A stretch of DNA of 64,000 nucleotides, taken from the NCBI RefSeq assembly GCF_014873145.1, contig NZ_JADBEK010000001.1, positions 1,116,001 to 1,180,000 of the forward strand. The letters are read 5' to 3'. Below, in pieces: positions 26,202 through 35,426 of this stretch (positions are counted from its first letter, which is position 1; each line of letters opens with the position of its first letter). The stretch is from Nonomuraea angiospora. Its GTDB lineage: Bacteria; Actinomycetota; Actinomycetes; Streptosporangiales; Streptosporangiaceae. The translations under genes were made by a program, and so were the position numbers. The notes under the pieces were generated by a model that was given only the letters and a program-made list of their open reading frames with translations, did no database searches and had not been told where the DNA came from.

Positions 26202-26582
26202 ACGATCCTTCGTGGTCGAGACGGGGCCGATGACTTCAAGATCATGCGACCACCCGCATAACCCCGCCATAACCGTCGGCTCGTCCATCAGTCACCGCAT
26301 CATCGCCATCAACTGCGGCAGACTCGGGCTTGACTCATGCCGGCGAACCTTTTCGATCTTCCTCCTGGAAAGGGTCGTTTGTGCGAGTCCGGGGTCGGGG
26401 TGTCGCTCGTGCGCAATAGATAGCTATCGGCTGCGCTGTTCTTGCGGCTTGCGCGCGAGGGCCGGCGTGGGTGCGGCACTCCTCGAAGTAGGCGTGCCGG
26501 TCGTTCGGGGATGCGGTCGGCGAGCCAGGGGTGCGTTGGCGGCGGGGTTGAGCAGGTCGTCGCTTCCGTGGTTCGGCGGCCC
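26202..26582. other. 381 bp without recognisable gene
   Basis: Contains the upstream region of the secreted hydrolase and the downstream region of the LysE gene. No frame gives a family match; a minus frame containing DRHAYFEECRTHAG looks only mildly coding-like. Confidence 0.35.
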
Positions 26583-27206
26583 TCAGACACCTGCTGTCAC
26601 CGCGGCGCCCAGCCCCAGCAGGACGACGCCGGTGGTCACGCTGAGTCCCCGCAGGACGGTCGGCTGCGACACCAGGGCGCGCCCCCGGCTGACGGCCCAG
26701 GTGAGCAGCATGTACCAGGAGGCGCTGACGAGCGCCCACAGGGCTCCCAGGGCGACGGTTGACAGGAACACCGGGCCTTGCGCGGTCACGAACTGGGGCA
26801 GCACCGAGACGGCGAACACCCCCGCCTTGGGGTTGCCGAGGTTGGTGATCAGGCCGGTGAGATATCCGCCCGCGAAGCCGGTGCGGCGCCCGCCCTCGCG
26901 GGGCGGGCGGGTGGAGGCGGTGGTGAGGGCGGTCCGCAGCGTGTTCACCCCGAGGATCATCAGCACGATGCCACCTGCGATCCGGAGCATCGCGTACGCG
27001 GTGGGGCTGGCCAGCAGGATGGCGGACAGCCCGGCCGCGGCGGCCGTGGACCACAGCAGGAAGCCGGTGGCGTTGCCCGCGAGCGTGCCTCGGACTGTGC
27101 GTTGCCCGCCTTCGAGAACCTGCCGGATCATCAGGGCTTGACTCGCGCCTGGCAGCATCGCCAGCAGCAAGGTGGTGGCGATGAAAACGGGCACATGCGT
27201 GGGCAT
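26583..27206 (-). CDS. LysE/RhtB-family amino-acid exporter
   Basis: A 207-residue membrane protein with about six hydrophobic segments. The family signature is LLLAMLPGASQALMIRQVLE near the N-terminus and ITNLGNPKAGVFAVSVLPQF centrally. These proteins export amino acids or homoserine lactones. It is divergent from a LysR-type regulator with a 109-bp gap, the usual LysE/LysR arrangement in which the regulator senses the exported solute. Confidence 0.88.
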   Translation of the reverse strand: MPTHVPVFIATTLLLAMLPGASQALMIRQVLEGGQRTVRGTLAGNATGFLLWSTAAAAGLSAILLASPTAYAMLRIAGGIVLMILGVNTLRTALTTASTRPPREGGRRTGFAGGYLTGLITNLGNPKAGVFAVSVLPQFVTAQGPVFLSTVALGALWALVSASWYMLLTWAVSRGRALVSQPTVLRGLSVTTGVVLLGLGAAVTAGV

Positions 27207-27315
27207 GGGAAAGAACCCCTTCCGGGGATTGCGGCCGATGGGTGTCCCACCAGCCTTCCTCTCCCGCGCTCGTAAGAGAAGTTAAAAGAGAGGGGTACAG
27301 CATTAAGATTGGTGA

Positions 27316-28290
27316 ATGGTGGTGGATCCGGGGCAGTTGCGGCTTCTCGCGTTGATCGAGCGGCACGGCTCCTTGACGGCGGCGGCTCACGCACTCCAGC
27401 TCACGCCCGCGGCGGTCACCCAGCAGGTGGTCAAGGCCGAGCGCGACTGGCAGGTTCCCCTGGTCATCCGTGGTCCTCGCGGAGCGACGCTCACCGCGGC
27501 CGGTGCGCTGCTCGCCTCCCACGGTCGGACCGTGGAGGAGGCCTCGGACAAGGCCGAGGCGCAACTGGCCGCACTGCTCGGCCACCTCTCACTCCGTCTG
27601 CGGATCGGAACCTTCCAGGCGGCTGCCCTGCACCTGCTGCCACCCGCCCTGACGGCCCTGCGGCACCGCCATCCGGACGCCGACGTCTCGGTCGTGGACG
27701 TGGTGTCCGGACGCGGAGCGGACGAGATCAGCGCGGGACGTTTGGACCTCGCCATCGTCGCGTCCTGGGGCACACCGCTCGCGCCGCCCCCACACCTACG
27801 GGCCCACCCGCTCCTGTTGGACCCGATGGTCGTGGTTCTCCCCGATGACCACCCACTGGCCACCGGGCAGCCCGCGGACACCGAACTTCACCTGGAACAA
27901 CTGCGCGACGAATCGTGGGTTTCCATCCTGGCCGGGCATGCCGCCCGCGAACAGTTCCACGACGCCGCCCGCGAGGCCGGCTTCACTCCCACCGTGCGGT
28001 TCGAGACCGAGTCCTACGACGTCGCCCAGGCCCTCGTCGGCACAGGCATCGCAGTGGCCCTGGTCTCGCGCCTGGCCCTGACCCATGCGCCTGGCACCAC
28101 CCATCGCGAACTGGCCCACCCCAGGCCGTACCGCCAGATCTACGCCGTGACCAGAACCGACGCCGGCCTCACACCACTCGCAGACATGCTCATCGACCTC
28201 CTACGTGATGTCGCCCGCGACATCACCGCCACCTGGGAGGCTCCCCAGCAAGAAGGACAACGCTCGTCGAACTCACCGCACGGAGCCTGA
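27316..28290 (+). CDS. LysR-family regulator (probable activator of the LysE gene)
   Basis: A 324-residue protein. The winged HTH is at about 6-65 (LRLLALIERHGSLTAAAHAL, TPAAVTQQVVKAERD) and the periplasmic-binding-like effector domain at about 90-300 (LRIGTFQAAALHLLPPALTA). Its divergent placement to the exporter suggests it controls that gene and itself. The C-terminal 25 residues are low-complexity polar. Confidence 0.9.
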   Translation: MVVDPGQLRLLALIERHGSLTAAAHALQLTPAAVTQQVVKAERDWQVPLVIRGPRGATLTAAGALLASHGRTVEEASDKAEAQLAALLGHLSLRLRIGTFQAAALHLLPPALTALRHRHPDADVSVVDVVSGRGADEISAGRLDLAIVASWGTPLAPPPHLRAHPLLLDPMVVVLPDDHPLATGQPADTELHLEQLRDESWVSILAGHAAREQFHDAAREAGFTPTVRFETESYDVAQALVGTGIAVALVSRLALTHAPGTTHRELAHPRPYRQIYAVTRTDAGLTPLADMLIDLLRDVARDITATWEAPQQEGQRSSNSPHGA

Positions 28291-28317
28291 AGCGACACCG
28301 CCGGGTCCGGATCGGCC

Positions 28318-28680
28318 TCAGGCCGCCGGGCGTGCCGGTGCCGGGGAGGTCGCCGGCCGCAGCACATAGTCGCAGGTGAGGGTGCGACGTGCCTGGTAGT
28401 CGACCGGGTCGTCGTGGAGTTCAGTGCTCTTGACCGCGGCCGCGGGGACCGGGCCTTCGATGGTGCCGCTGACGAGCGGGTCGCCGTCGAAGTAGATCTG
28501 GGTGGTCAGCGGCAGGCAGCCGTCGACTGAGACGATGGCGTGGATGTGCAGGGGCCGCATGCCAGGCAGTTCAAGCGCTTTGGTCAGGTCGGTGAGCGGG
28601 CTGTGGTCCTGCTTGAAGCCGAGCGTCTCCAGGCCGGGCATCACGGTCCGGAACTTGTACCGTCCCTCGCGGTCGGCCCC
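28318..28680 (-). pseudogene. Intradiol ring-cleavage dioxygenase, 5'-truncated
   Basis: The frame gives DREGRYKFRTVMPGLETLGF, then GMRPLHIHAIVSVDGCLPLT and TQIYFDGDPLV. This is the C-terminal half of catechol/hydroxyquinol 1,2-dioxygenases, retaining the RPxHxHxxV metal-ligand stretch and the TTQIYFxGD loop. The N-terminal helical domain and the two tyrosine ligands are missing. The frame begins where the PPOX gene ends, at a 16-bp inverted repeat, so a deletion or recombination joined them. Confidence 0.75.
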
Positions 28681-28681
28681 C

Positions 28682-29215
28682 TCAGCTCCACCGGTAGCGA
28701 GTCTGGGACGACTCGCTACCGGTGGCGAAGGCGAACCCCTTGACCGGCTGGACCCGGTAGAGCTGAACATTCCCGGTCCGAACGGCGTCGCCCAGTTGAT
28801 ACCAGGTTCCGTCCTCGCGAGTGAGCTGCCAGCCATAGGCCTGTTCGAACGCGGTCGCCACGGCTTCCCTGGTGGCCTGCTCCGTTACCAGGCTCGCAGT
28901 GCCTTCGATGACGTAGTCCATGCCGGTCAGGGTGTCGGTTCCCGTGGTCAGCGCGCAGTGCTGGTTGGCATTGAGATTCTTGGCCTTCTGCTCGTTGTCG
29001 CCGGTGGTGAACCACATCGCGCCGAGCGCCCAGATCGCCAGCAACGGTGTCACGTGAGGGCGGCCGTCCCGGCGCACCGTGCACAGCTGGAATTTCTGGA
29101 TCCGGCGCAGTGCCCACTCCGTCGCCTCCCACGGCGTCGGGCTGGCGCCTGGCGAGGAGAACGGGCCGAGGCTGGTCTGCGGCGCGGTCGAGTCGTCGGC
29201 CGTACGAGTGGACAT
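28682..29215 (-). CDS. PPOX-fold flavoprotein (copy 2)
   Basis: A 177-residue protein. The split-barrel family pattern is seen in QLCTVRRDGRPHVTPLLAIW, AMWFTTGDNEQKAKNLNANQ and the C-terminal RVQPVKGFAFATGSESSQTR-YRW. The last motif (K-x-F-x-F-x-x-G...QTRYRW) is the normal end of this family, so the gene is intact despite the broken neighbour downstream. Cofactor (FMN or F420) not readable. It lies downstream of, and codirectional with, the serine hydrolase at 29271-30362. Confidence 0.83.
   Translation of the reverse strand: MSTRTADDSTAPQTSLGPFSSPGASPTPWEATEWALRRIQKFQLCTVRRDGRPHVTPLLAIWALGAMWFTTGDNEQKAKNLNANQHCALTTGTDTLTGMDYVIEGTASLVTEQATREAVATAFEQAYGWQLTREDGTWYQLGDAVRTGNVQLYRVQPVKGFAFATGSESSQTRYRWS
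28688..28725. repeat. Perfect 16-bp inverted repeat at a gene junction
   Basis: CCACCGGTAGCGAGTC and GACTCGCTACCGGTGG flank a 6-nt loop. It encodes the last residues of the PPOX protein on the minus strand and abuts the truncated dioxygenase. It may act as terminator of the PPOX gene or mark the recombination point. Confidence 0.75.
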
Positions 29216-29270
29216 GATTTTCTCCTTGTGATCGTTGCGAATTCCGCCCCCCGCGCATCCGCGGGAAGGC

Positions 29271-30362
29271 TCAGCGGGTCCCGGCGAGATGGTCGGCCAG
29301 GATCGTGGTGACCGACAGCGCGGTGTCGAAGTTCGGGACGAGCCGGTTCTTCGTCAGCGCGAAGGCGACCCCTCGCGCGGGGTCGGCGTAGGCGTAGCTG
29401 CCGCCCCCGCCCGGCCATCCGAATGCCACGGAGTTCTCCTCGGCAGGGGCGCCCATCCTGCCGATCGGGAAACCCAGCGCCATCCGCGCCGGGGTGCCGA
29501 AAACCTGATCCACACCCTCGAACGCGAGCGCGGACAGTTCCGCCAGACGCGCAGAGTCCACGAGCTTTCCCTGCAGCACGGCGTTGAACATCGCGGCAAG
29601 GCCGTGTGCGGTGGCGATACCTACCGACGGGATGTCGGCGCGCAGGATCTCGCCGTTGTTGCCGAAATCGGCACTCGGCTGGTTTTCCCACGGCGCGAGA
29701 ATCACATCACCGTCATCCGGGCCGGCAGGCCATTGCCCCGCCTGCTGCTCGAGGCGTGCCAACTCCGGCAGCGACTCCTTCGGAGCGGCGAAGTAGAGCT
29801 GCCCCTCGATGCCGAGCGGCTCAGTGATCCACTCACGCAGCAGCTCACCCATGGGCCGCCCGGTCGCGCGGCGGGCCAGCTCGCCGACGAGATAGCCAAA
29901 GGTGTAGGAGTGATAGCCCACGGCCGTGCCCGGCCGCCAGCGCGGCTCGGCGGCGGCCAGCGACGCACACACCCTGGACCAGTCGGGAAGCTCGCGAGGA
30001 GTGACCTCGCGCGGCATGGCCGGCAGACCGACCGTGTGGGTCAGCACGTGCCGCAGTGTCGCCGTGGCCTTGCCGTGCACACCGAACTCGGGCCACAGGT
30101 CCGTGACCGGGCTGTCGTAATCCAGGAAACCACGCGCGACGAGCAGATGCGCGAGCGTGGCCGCCACGTTCTTGCCAGTGGAGAAACTGAAGATCGGCGT
30201 GCCGGAGGTGACCGGTCGCCCAGTGGCGAGGTCGGCCGTGCCGGCCACCGCGTCGACGATCAGCGCGCCATCCTGATAGACAGCGACCTGCACACCGGTC
30301 TCCGCGCCGGTACCGACCAGCGTATCGATATGACGCTGAATCTGTTCCTGTACCTCACTCAT
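29271..30362 (-). CDS. Beta-lactamase-family serine hydrolase (copy 2)
   Basis: A 363-residue protein. The SxxK box is IFSFSTGKNVA; the Tyr box is GYHSYTFGYLVGE (Y-x-S). The third box is a GWPGGGGSYAYADP stretch. Same general design as the 22790 gene (short acyl esterase or D-peptidase-like, no signal peptide). ATG 30362 follows GAGGG. The preceding 140 bp contain the beheaded start of a RibD-like gene whose SD and ATG are intact, so this hydrolase may now be read from that promoter. Confidence 0.82.
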   Translation of the reverse strand: MSEVQEQIQRHIDTLVGTGAETGVQVAVYQDGALIVDAVAGTADLATGRPVTSGTPIFSFSTGKNVAATLAHLLVARGFLDYDSPVTDLWPEFGVHGKATATLRHVLTHTVGLPAMPREVTPRELPDWSRVCASLAAAEPRWRPGTAVGYHSYTFGYLVGELARRATGRPMGELLREWITEPLGIEGQLYFAAPKESLPELARLEQQAGQWPAGPDDGDVILAPWENQPSADFGNNGEILRADIPSVGIATAHGLAAMFNAVLQGKLVDSARLAELSALAFEGVDQVFGTPARMALGFPIGRMGAPAEENSVAFGWPGGGGSYAYADPARGVAFALTKNRLVPNFDTALSVTTILADHLAGTR

Positions 30363-30453
30363 CGCCACCCTCACCACTTCCCCGACCGCGCGAGGATGGT
30401 GTGCCGCCTGGTTCACCGGTCGAACAGGGAGACCTACGCTGTCGTCCGGACAG

Positions 30454-30501
30454 GGCCACGAACCCATCGAGGGACATGCAGAAGCGGCCGCTCACGGTCA
30501 T
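30454..30501 (-). pseudogene. RibD/DHFR-like gene, 5' fragment
   Basis: After a good SD (GAGGAG) the frame reads MTVSGRFCMSLDGFVA. This is the N-terminal signature of the same family as the genes at 7268, 9882 and 13285, and it then loses similarity. The remaining about 170 residues are absent. The serine hydrolase starts about 90 bp beyond the break, in the same direction. Confidence 0.6.
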
Positions 30502-30715
30502 GGTCAAACTCCTCGTCAACTGCTCAAGGCCCCGCGCGTCTTCCGAAGGTAGACAACCGACGGCCGGAAAACTCATCGCGCCGGACAGAGCCAACCGGCG
30601 GCGACCCACCGCGCGGACAACCTCCAGCCACGAAAGTCAGCTTGGGCGAGACACCGTCAACTCCGCACGCATTGCCGGCCGGCAGGAGGACGGCGGCGAG
30701 GCGCAGGGCTCGGGG

Positions 30716-31855
30716 TCATTCCCGACCGGTGGCGGCCGCCCCAGGCGGAACGGGGTGGGCGGGGGTCGCGTTGGGCAGGAACAGTGCCCCGAGCGCCAGC
30801 CCGATCAGGCCGGCGACGATCGGCGCGCCGGTCCACAGTTCGGGCACGGCAGGCAGGCCGCCCCCGGTGGCTGAGGCGACACCGATGTACAGCGACCAGG
30901 TGGCGAAGGCCGACAGCCCGGCGAAGGCCCAGTAGGCGGCGCGCCGCTCACCCGAGGGCCGCAGCCGGCGGATCAACAGGTCGCTCACGAACCCGGCGAC
31001 CACGAACGACAGCAGGATCGGCAGGTTGCGGAAGCTCGTCTGGGCACCCGGCATGAGCGCGATGACCGCGTACATGAGGGTCACCGAACCGAACGGCAAC
31101 AGCCAGCGGCGCACCAGGAAAAGCACCGGGCTGAGCATGACGATGTTGGTGACGACCATCGCGACGGCTACGCGTTCGGCGCCCGGGCCCACCGCCACGG
31201 GGCCGGCGCCCCGCGGCGGGGCGCCCGAGTTCTGTGCCATGGAGAACGCCTGGACGATCGCCTGGGGCCGGTAGTGCAAGGCGTCGCCGTACGTCAGGAA
31301 CAGCGACACCAGCGTGGTGGCGAACGCGAGCCCGAGGAGCGCGGGCAGCAGGCGGCCGAGCGAGGGCCGGGCGCCGACATCGGGGGCGTTCCACGCCGAG
31401 CGCAGCGGTGTCGAGATGATGAGCATCATCGTCACGACGAGGCCGAGGTGGGACGGGCTGAAGAAGATGTTGACGGTCGTCTCGATGCCGAGGACGGTGT
31501 GCCACGTCATGTCGGCGAACCCGAAGGCGGCGAACGCGGGAATCGCCACCAGCCCGGCGAGATAGCCGGTGGGAACGGCCGCCAGCCCCTGCCGGCCGGC
31601 GCGTACGTTGCGCCACACCTGCCAGCTGATCCAGCCGGAGACCACGACGAAGCCGGAGTAGAACACCGCATGCCAGGGAGTGAAGAACGTCTCCAGCTCC
31701 GCCAGAGTGCTGTGCGCCCAGGCGTCGATCATCAACCCGGCCCCGAACCAGATCCCGAGTAACGCCGTCACCAGGTCTGTCCTGGGGGTCACCCATCCGC
31801 GGGGTTGCCCCGTGTCCGCGATCAATCGCCGGATGCCGACGGCGGCAGATGCCAC
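30716..31855 (-). CDS. Multi-pass membrane protein of unknown function
   Basis: A 379-residue protein (GTG start with AAAGGAA 7 nt upstream) with about ten hydrophobic segments. Recognisable residues within membrane segments include WAHSTLAELETFFTPWHAVF (His and acidic residues), GFADMTWHTVLGIE and FFSPSHLGLV. Conserved histidines placed like this suggest metal or heme binding, but no family function is known to me. It lies downstream of, and codirectional with, the ABC permease gene. Confidence 0.6.
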   Translation of the reverse strand: MASAAVGIRRLIADTGQPRGWVTPRTDLVTALLGIWFGAGLMIDAWAHSTLAELETFFTPWHAVFYSGFVVVSGWISWQVWRNVRAGRQGLAAVPTGYLAGLVAIPAFAAFGFADMTWHTVLGIETTVNIFFSPSHLGLVVTMMLIISTPLRSAWNAPDVGARPSLGRLLPALLGLAFATTLVSLFLTYGDALHYRPQAIVQAFSMAQNSGAPPRGAGPVAVGPGAERVAVAMVVTNIVMLSPVLFLVRRWLLPFGSVTLMYAVIALMPGAQTSFRNLPILLSFVVAGFVSDLLIRRLRPSGERRAAYWAFAGLSAFATWSLYIGVASATGGGLPAVPELWTGAPIVAGLIGLALGALFLPNATPAHPVPPGAAATGRE

Positions 31856-31985
31856 TTCGTGATTCCTTTCGGTCGTTCACATCGACTCCGGCGCCGGTGG
31901 GCCGGATGAGGTCTGTGCGGGGTCGTGCGCCGCTGAACGCCGCTACTGCCGACGCCCGCCGAAAAGGCCGGCTGAGCGGGGTCGA

Positions 31986-33776
31986 TCACGCTGTCTCGGC
32001 GCTGAGGGCCTGCGCCACTGGCCGGCGGGCCGCCAGGCGGGCGGGCAGGACGGTGAGGGCCGCCGTCGTCAGGAGGGTCGCGAGTACGGTGGCGAGCAGC
32101 CAGGAGGTGGGGGGTGGCGTCCAGTTCCTGGCGCTGAAGAGCGCGAACAGGCCGACCCCCAGGGGGGCGCCGATGATGGCGCCGGGCAGGTTGGCCAGGA
32201 ACTGGGCGGTGGACAGGCCGGCGGAGATCTGTCCCGGGGTGGCGCCGAGGGTGCGGGCGATGGCCATGTTCGCGCGGGCTTCCATGGCGGTGGTCCAGGT
32301 GAAGGTGAGGGTGTTCACGATGGCGAGGGTGATCAGCAGGATGGTGACGGCGAGCATGAGCCGGCGGTCGAGTTCGCCGCGCAGGTTGGGCAGGGCGGGG
32401 GAGCCGTTGAGGCCGTAGCCCCTGTCCGTTTGGGCGTAGAGGCTCAGCAGGGCGATGATCGAGATCACGGTGGTGGCGGTGGAGCATGCCTGCAGTACGG
32501 CGCGGCCGGGCCGGCGGGCCATCAGGCGCAGGCCGAGCAGCAGCGGGGTGGGCAGCAGGGCGGAGATCGCGGTGAGCCAGGGCCGATGACCGGGCTGGTA
32601 CGCGGTGGCGGACAGTGCCGTGACGGTCGCCGTACGCAGGGCCCGCAGCGTGGGGCGCAGGGTGGACAGCACCGCCACCGCCACGGCGAGTACGGTCGCG
32701 GTGGCGATCGTGGCGCCGTCGGGGCCGGCCGCGTCGCCGATCCGGCTGGCGGTGGGGCTGGCGATGGCGGGCACGGTCAGGCGGGCGATCAGCAGCCCCA
32801 GCGTGTCGCCGATCAGTGCCAGTGCCAGGTATTCGGTGAGCAGGACGGCGGCGATCAGGCCGGGGGTGGCGCCGACGGCCTTGAGCAGCCCGGCCCGGCG
32901 CGTCTGCTCGACGGCGCGTCCGGCGGCCAGCGCGGCCACTCCGGTGATGGCCAGGAAGCTGAGCAGCCAGCTCCCGATGACCAGGATCGGCTGGCTGTTC
33001 CTGAGGATGACCATGTCCTGTTGCGCGGTGAACTGCCAGGAGTGGAGGTTGACCCTGAAGGTGGGAACGCGGCGGGCGTCGATGAACGCCTCTGTGGCGG
33101 CGGGGTCGCGCAGCTTGAGGTCGATGGCCGTGGTCACCGGGAGGTTCCCGGCCGATGCCAGGGCGCGGGCGTCTGATCGGGTCATCCAGGCCAGGCCGCT
33201 GTAGTCGCTGGGGCCGCCGCCGGGGCCGATCTGCGCGGCCCAGGGGTAGATGGAGGTGGCCGCGGTGACGGCGATCCCGACGACGGGGTAGGAGCGGCCG
33301 GCGATGGTGACGCGGTCGCCGACACCGACGCCGAGCGCGGTGGCGAAGCCGCGTTCGAGGACCGTGCCGCCGGGGCGTACCCAGCGGCCCGAGGTGACCA
33401 GGGGCCGGTTGACGGGGCCGGGCGTCTCGGCGAAGCCCTGCACCACCACCGGGGACGACGTGGAGCCGCGATTGGTGAGGGTGGCGTAGACGACGCGATA
33501 GGGCCCATGGTGGGCGACCACTTCCGGAGCCTCCGTCAGCGAGGTCAGGGTCGAGGTCACGGAGGGGCCCGTGTCGCCGGAGAGTGCCACCAGGTCCGGC
33601 CCGGCGGTGGCCGCGCGGGTCTGCTCGTACAGCGCGTCGCTCACGCCGCGCAGGGACAGGCCCAAGGCCATCGTGGCGGTGGCCACGGTCACCGCGAGCA
33701 GGAGCATCACGGCCTGGACCTTGTGCACGCGGATGTCGGCCAGCACCAGGCGGGCGATGAGCACGATGGAGCCCAT
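31986..33776 (-). CDS. FtsX-type ABC transporter permease
   Basis: A 596-residue protein with the MacB/FtsX layout: an N-terminal TM (about 10-38), an extracytoplasmic domain (about 40-260), then three TMs, and a second block of TMs at the C-terminus (about 400-590). ATPGLIAAVLLTEYLALALIG and TLGATPGQISAGLSTAQFLA are coupling-helix regions. Such permeases act in lipid/antibiotic export or cell-wall signalling rather than uptake. Together with the ATPase 5 bp upstream it forms a complete transporter, repressed presumably by PadR. Confidence 0.87.
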   Translation of the reverse strand: MGSIVLIARLVLADIRVHKVQAVMLLLAVTVATATMALGLSLRGVSDALYEQTRAATAGPDLVALSGDTGPSVTSTLTSLTEAPEVVAHHGPYRVVYATLTNRGSTSSPVVVQGFAETPGPVNRPLVTSGRWVRPGGTVLERGFATALGVGVGDRVTIAGRSYPVVGIAVTAATSIYPWAAQIGPGGGPSDYSGLAWMTRSDARALASAGNLPVTTAIDLKLRDPAATEAFIDARRVPTFRVNLHSWQFTAQQDMVILRNSQPILVIGSWLLSFLAITGVAALAAGRAVEQTRRAGLLKAVGATPGLIAAVLLTEYLALALIGDTLGLLIARLTVPAIASPTASRIGDAAGPDGATIATATVLAVAVAVLSTLRPTLRALRTATVTALSATAYQPGHRPWLTAISALLPTPLLLGLRLMARRPGRAVLQACSTATTVISIIALLSLYAQTDRGYGLNGSPALPNLRGELDRRLMLAVTILLITLAIVNTLTFTWTTAMEARANMAIARTLGATPGQISAGLSTAQFLANLPGAIIGAPLGVGLFALFSARNWTPPPTSWLLATVLATLLTTAALTVLPARLAARRPVAQALSAETA

Positions 33777-33781
33777 GACGT

Positions 33782-34522
33782 TCAGCCCTCCAGCCCGATC
33801 AGCCCGCCCAGCCCGCGCGCGTGGGTGCCCTCCAGCCGGGTGTCATCGACGAACATCCCGTCACGCATCGAGATCAACCGGTCCGCCGTGGCCGCGACCC
33901 GCTCGTCATGCGTGACGATCACCAGGGTCTGCCCCGCTGCCCGCAACTCCTGGAAGATCCGCAGCACCTCGAACGTGGCCGCGCTGTCGAGGTTGCCGGT
34001 CGGCTCGTCGGCCAGCAGCACCAGCGGGTCGTTGGCCAGCGCGCGGGCGATGGCGATGCGCTGGCGTTGCCCGCCCGACAACTGCGAGGGCAGATGCCGC
34101 GCCCGGTCGCTCAGCCCCACCCGTTCCAGCAGCAGACCCGTGCGCCGCCTGGCCTCCCGCCACGAGCGCCCGGCCAGCAGCACCGGCAGCTCCACGTTCT
34201 CGGCCGCCGACAACTCCTCCACCAGATGGAAGGCCTGGAAGACGAACCCCACCGACCGGCGCCGCAACCGGGCCAGAGCCCGCTCGCTCAACGTGTCGAT
34301 CCGCTGCCCCGCCAGCCACACCTGGCCACCGGTGGGCCGCTCCAGGCCGCCCAGCAGGTGCAGCAGCGTGGACTTCCCGCAGCCGCTGGGACCCATCACC
34401 GCCAGCAACTGCCCCTGCGGCACCTCCAGATCGACCTCGTCCACCGCGCGCAGCAGGCCCTGCCCCGCACCATGCGTCTTCGCCAGGGCACAGGCCCGGA
34501 TTGCGGCATGTGACACCTTCAT
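33782..34522 (-). CDS. ABC transporter ATP-binding protein (LolD/MacB type)
   Basis: A 246-residue ATPase. Walker A GPSGCGKSTLLHLLGG, Q-loop FQAFHLVEEL, signature LSGGQRQRIAIARAL, Walker B LVLLADEPTGNLD and switch VTHDERVA. The TGNLD form and small size are typical of the MacB/LolD group partnered with FtsX-like permeases. The ATG overlaps the PadR stop by four bases. Confidence 0.93.
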   Translation of the reverse strand: MKVSHAAIRACALAKTHGAGQGLLRAVDEVDLEVPQGQLLAVMGPSGCGKSTLLHLLGGLERPTGGQVWLAGQRIDTLSERALARLRRRSVGFVFQAFHLVEELSAAENVELPVLLAGRSWREARRRTGLLLERVGLSDRARHLPSQLSGGQRQRIAIARALANDPLVLLADEPTGNLDSAATFEVLRIFQELRAAGQTLVIVTHDERVAATADRLISMRDGMFVDDTRLEGTHARGLGGLIGLEG

Positions 34523-35052
34523 CCACCCTCAACCATGTCATCGGCCTTCGACCAGGCCCGCTCACACGCCTCCAGCCAGCGCAGATCCGCCTGCAGCCGC
34601 AGCATGACCCCTTCCAGCAGCAGCCCGGCACCCGACCCCGCCGGCTCGGCCAGCGCCGCCTGTTGCACCTCACGCAAACGACGCAGCAGCTCCCGGCGCT
34701 GCCCAGCCACCAGCTCCACCGGATCGGCCAGCCGTCCCGCATGGGCGGCGGCCAGCTTGAGATGGAACTCCGCCAGGTCCGGTTTCGGCCAGCCCACCTC
34801 GGCCAGCCAGGCGGCCACCCGCTGCTGCCCGGCCGGGGTCAACGCATACACCTTGCGCTCCGGCCGCTCGGCGACACCATCGGCCCGCTCGCCGACCACC
34901 AGCCCGGCCTTCTCCAGCCGGGCCAACGTCACGTAGATCTGACCCCGGTTCATCGACTCACCCAGCGGGCCGAGACTCCGCCGCAGCCGGGCATGTAGCT
35001 GGTAGCCGTGAGACGGCTCCTTGGCGAGCATCGCCAGCACCGCGTCCTGCAC
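34519..35052 (-). CDS. PadR-family transcriptional regulator
   Basis: A 177-residue protein. The PadR winged HTH is at 1-85 (VLAMLAKEPSHGYQLHARLR, YVTLARLEKAGLVV, RKVYALTPAGQQR) with a C-terminal helical dimerisation domain. It is first in a PadR-ATPase-permease operon, the usual design in which PadR represses an efflux pump until a drug binds. The 40 bp upstream is AT-rich (ctaatagatag), a good promoter/operator candidate. Confidence 0.92.
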   Translation of the reverse strand: MQDAVLAMLAKEPSHGYQLHARLRRSLGPLGESMNRGQIYVTLARLEKAGLVVGERADGVAERPERKVYALTPAGQQRVAAWLAEVGWPKPDLAEFHLKLAAAHAGRLADPVELVAGQRRELLRRLREVQQAALAEPAGSGAGLLLEGVMLRLQADLRWLEACERAWSKADDMVEGG

Positions 35053-35426
35053 TGCACCTCCCTAACGGTTGGCTAATAGATAGCGGTTACCCATAGAAGG
35101 TGTCAAAACGCGAGGACTCATGGGAAAGGGGGCGGGGCGGCCCGGCAGAACGCGCCCCGCGGCTGTGCGCGATCATGCACACGCGCCGGCCGCGGTGGCC
35201 GTCGAGAGGTTCCATCAGCGGCGCCGCACAGCGGCCGCGGTTATCTTGGGTTCTTGGCTCCTACTCGCAGGAGACAACGATTGCGTAGGCTTGCCGCTTT
35301 GGCTGCAGGCGCTTGCGCACCACGGCGCCGACCAGGTACTCGTGGCGTGCAGCTGGATTCCGTCGGCGGCCATGGCGAGCGGGTACTGGAGGCGGGCGCG
35401 GCGACCCCGCGCACCAAGCCACCGTG
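35053..35426. other. 374 bp without recognisable gene
   Basis: Contains the PadR operon promoter at its left end. No frame gives a recognised product; a short minus frame (about 35280-35400) has no start. Confidence 0.35.
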
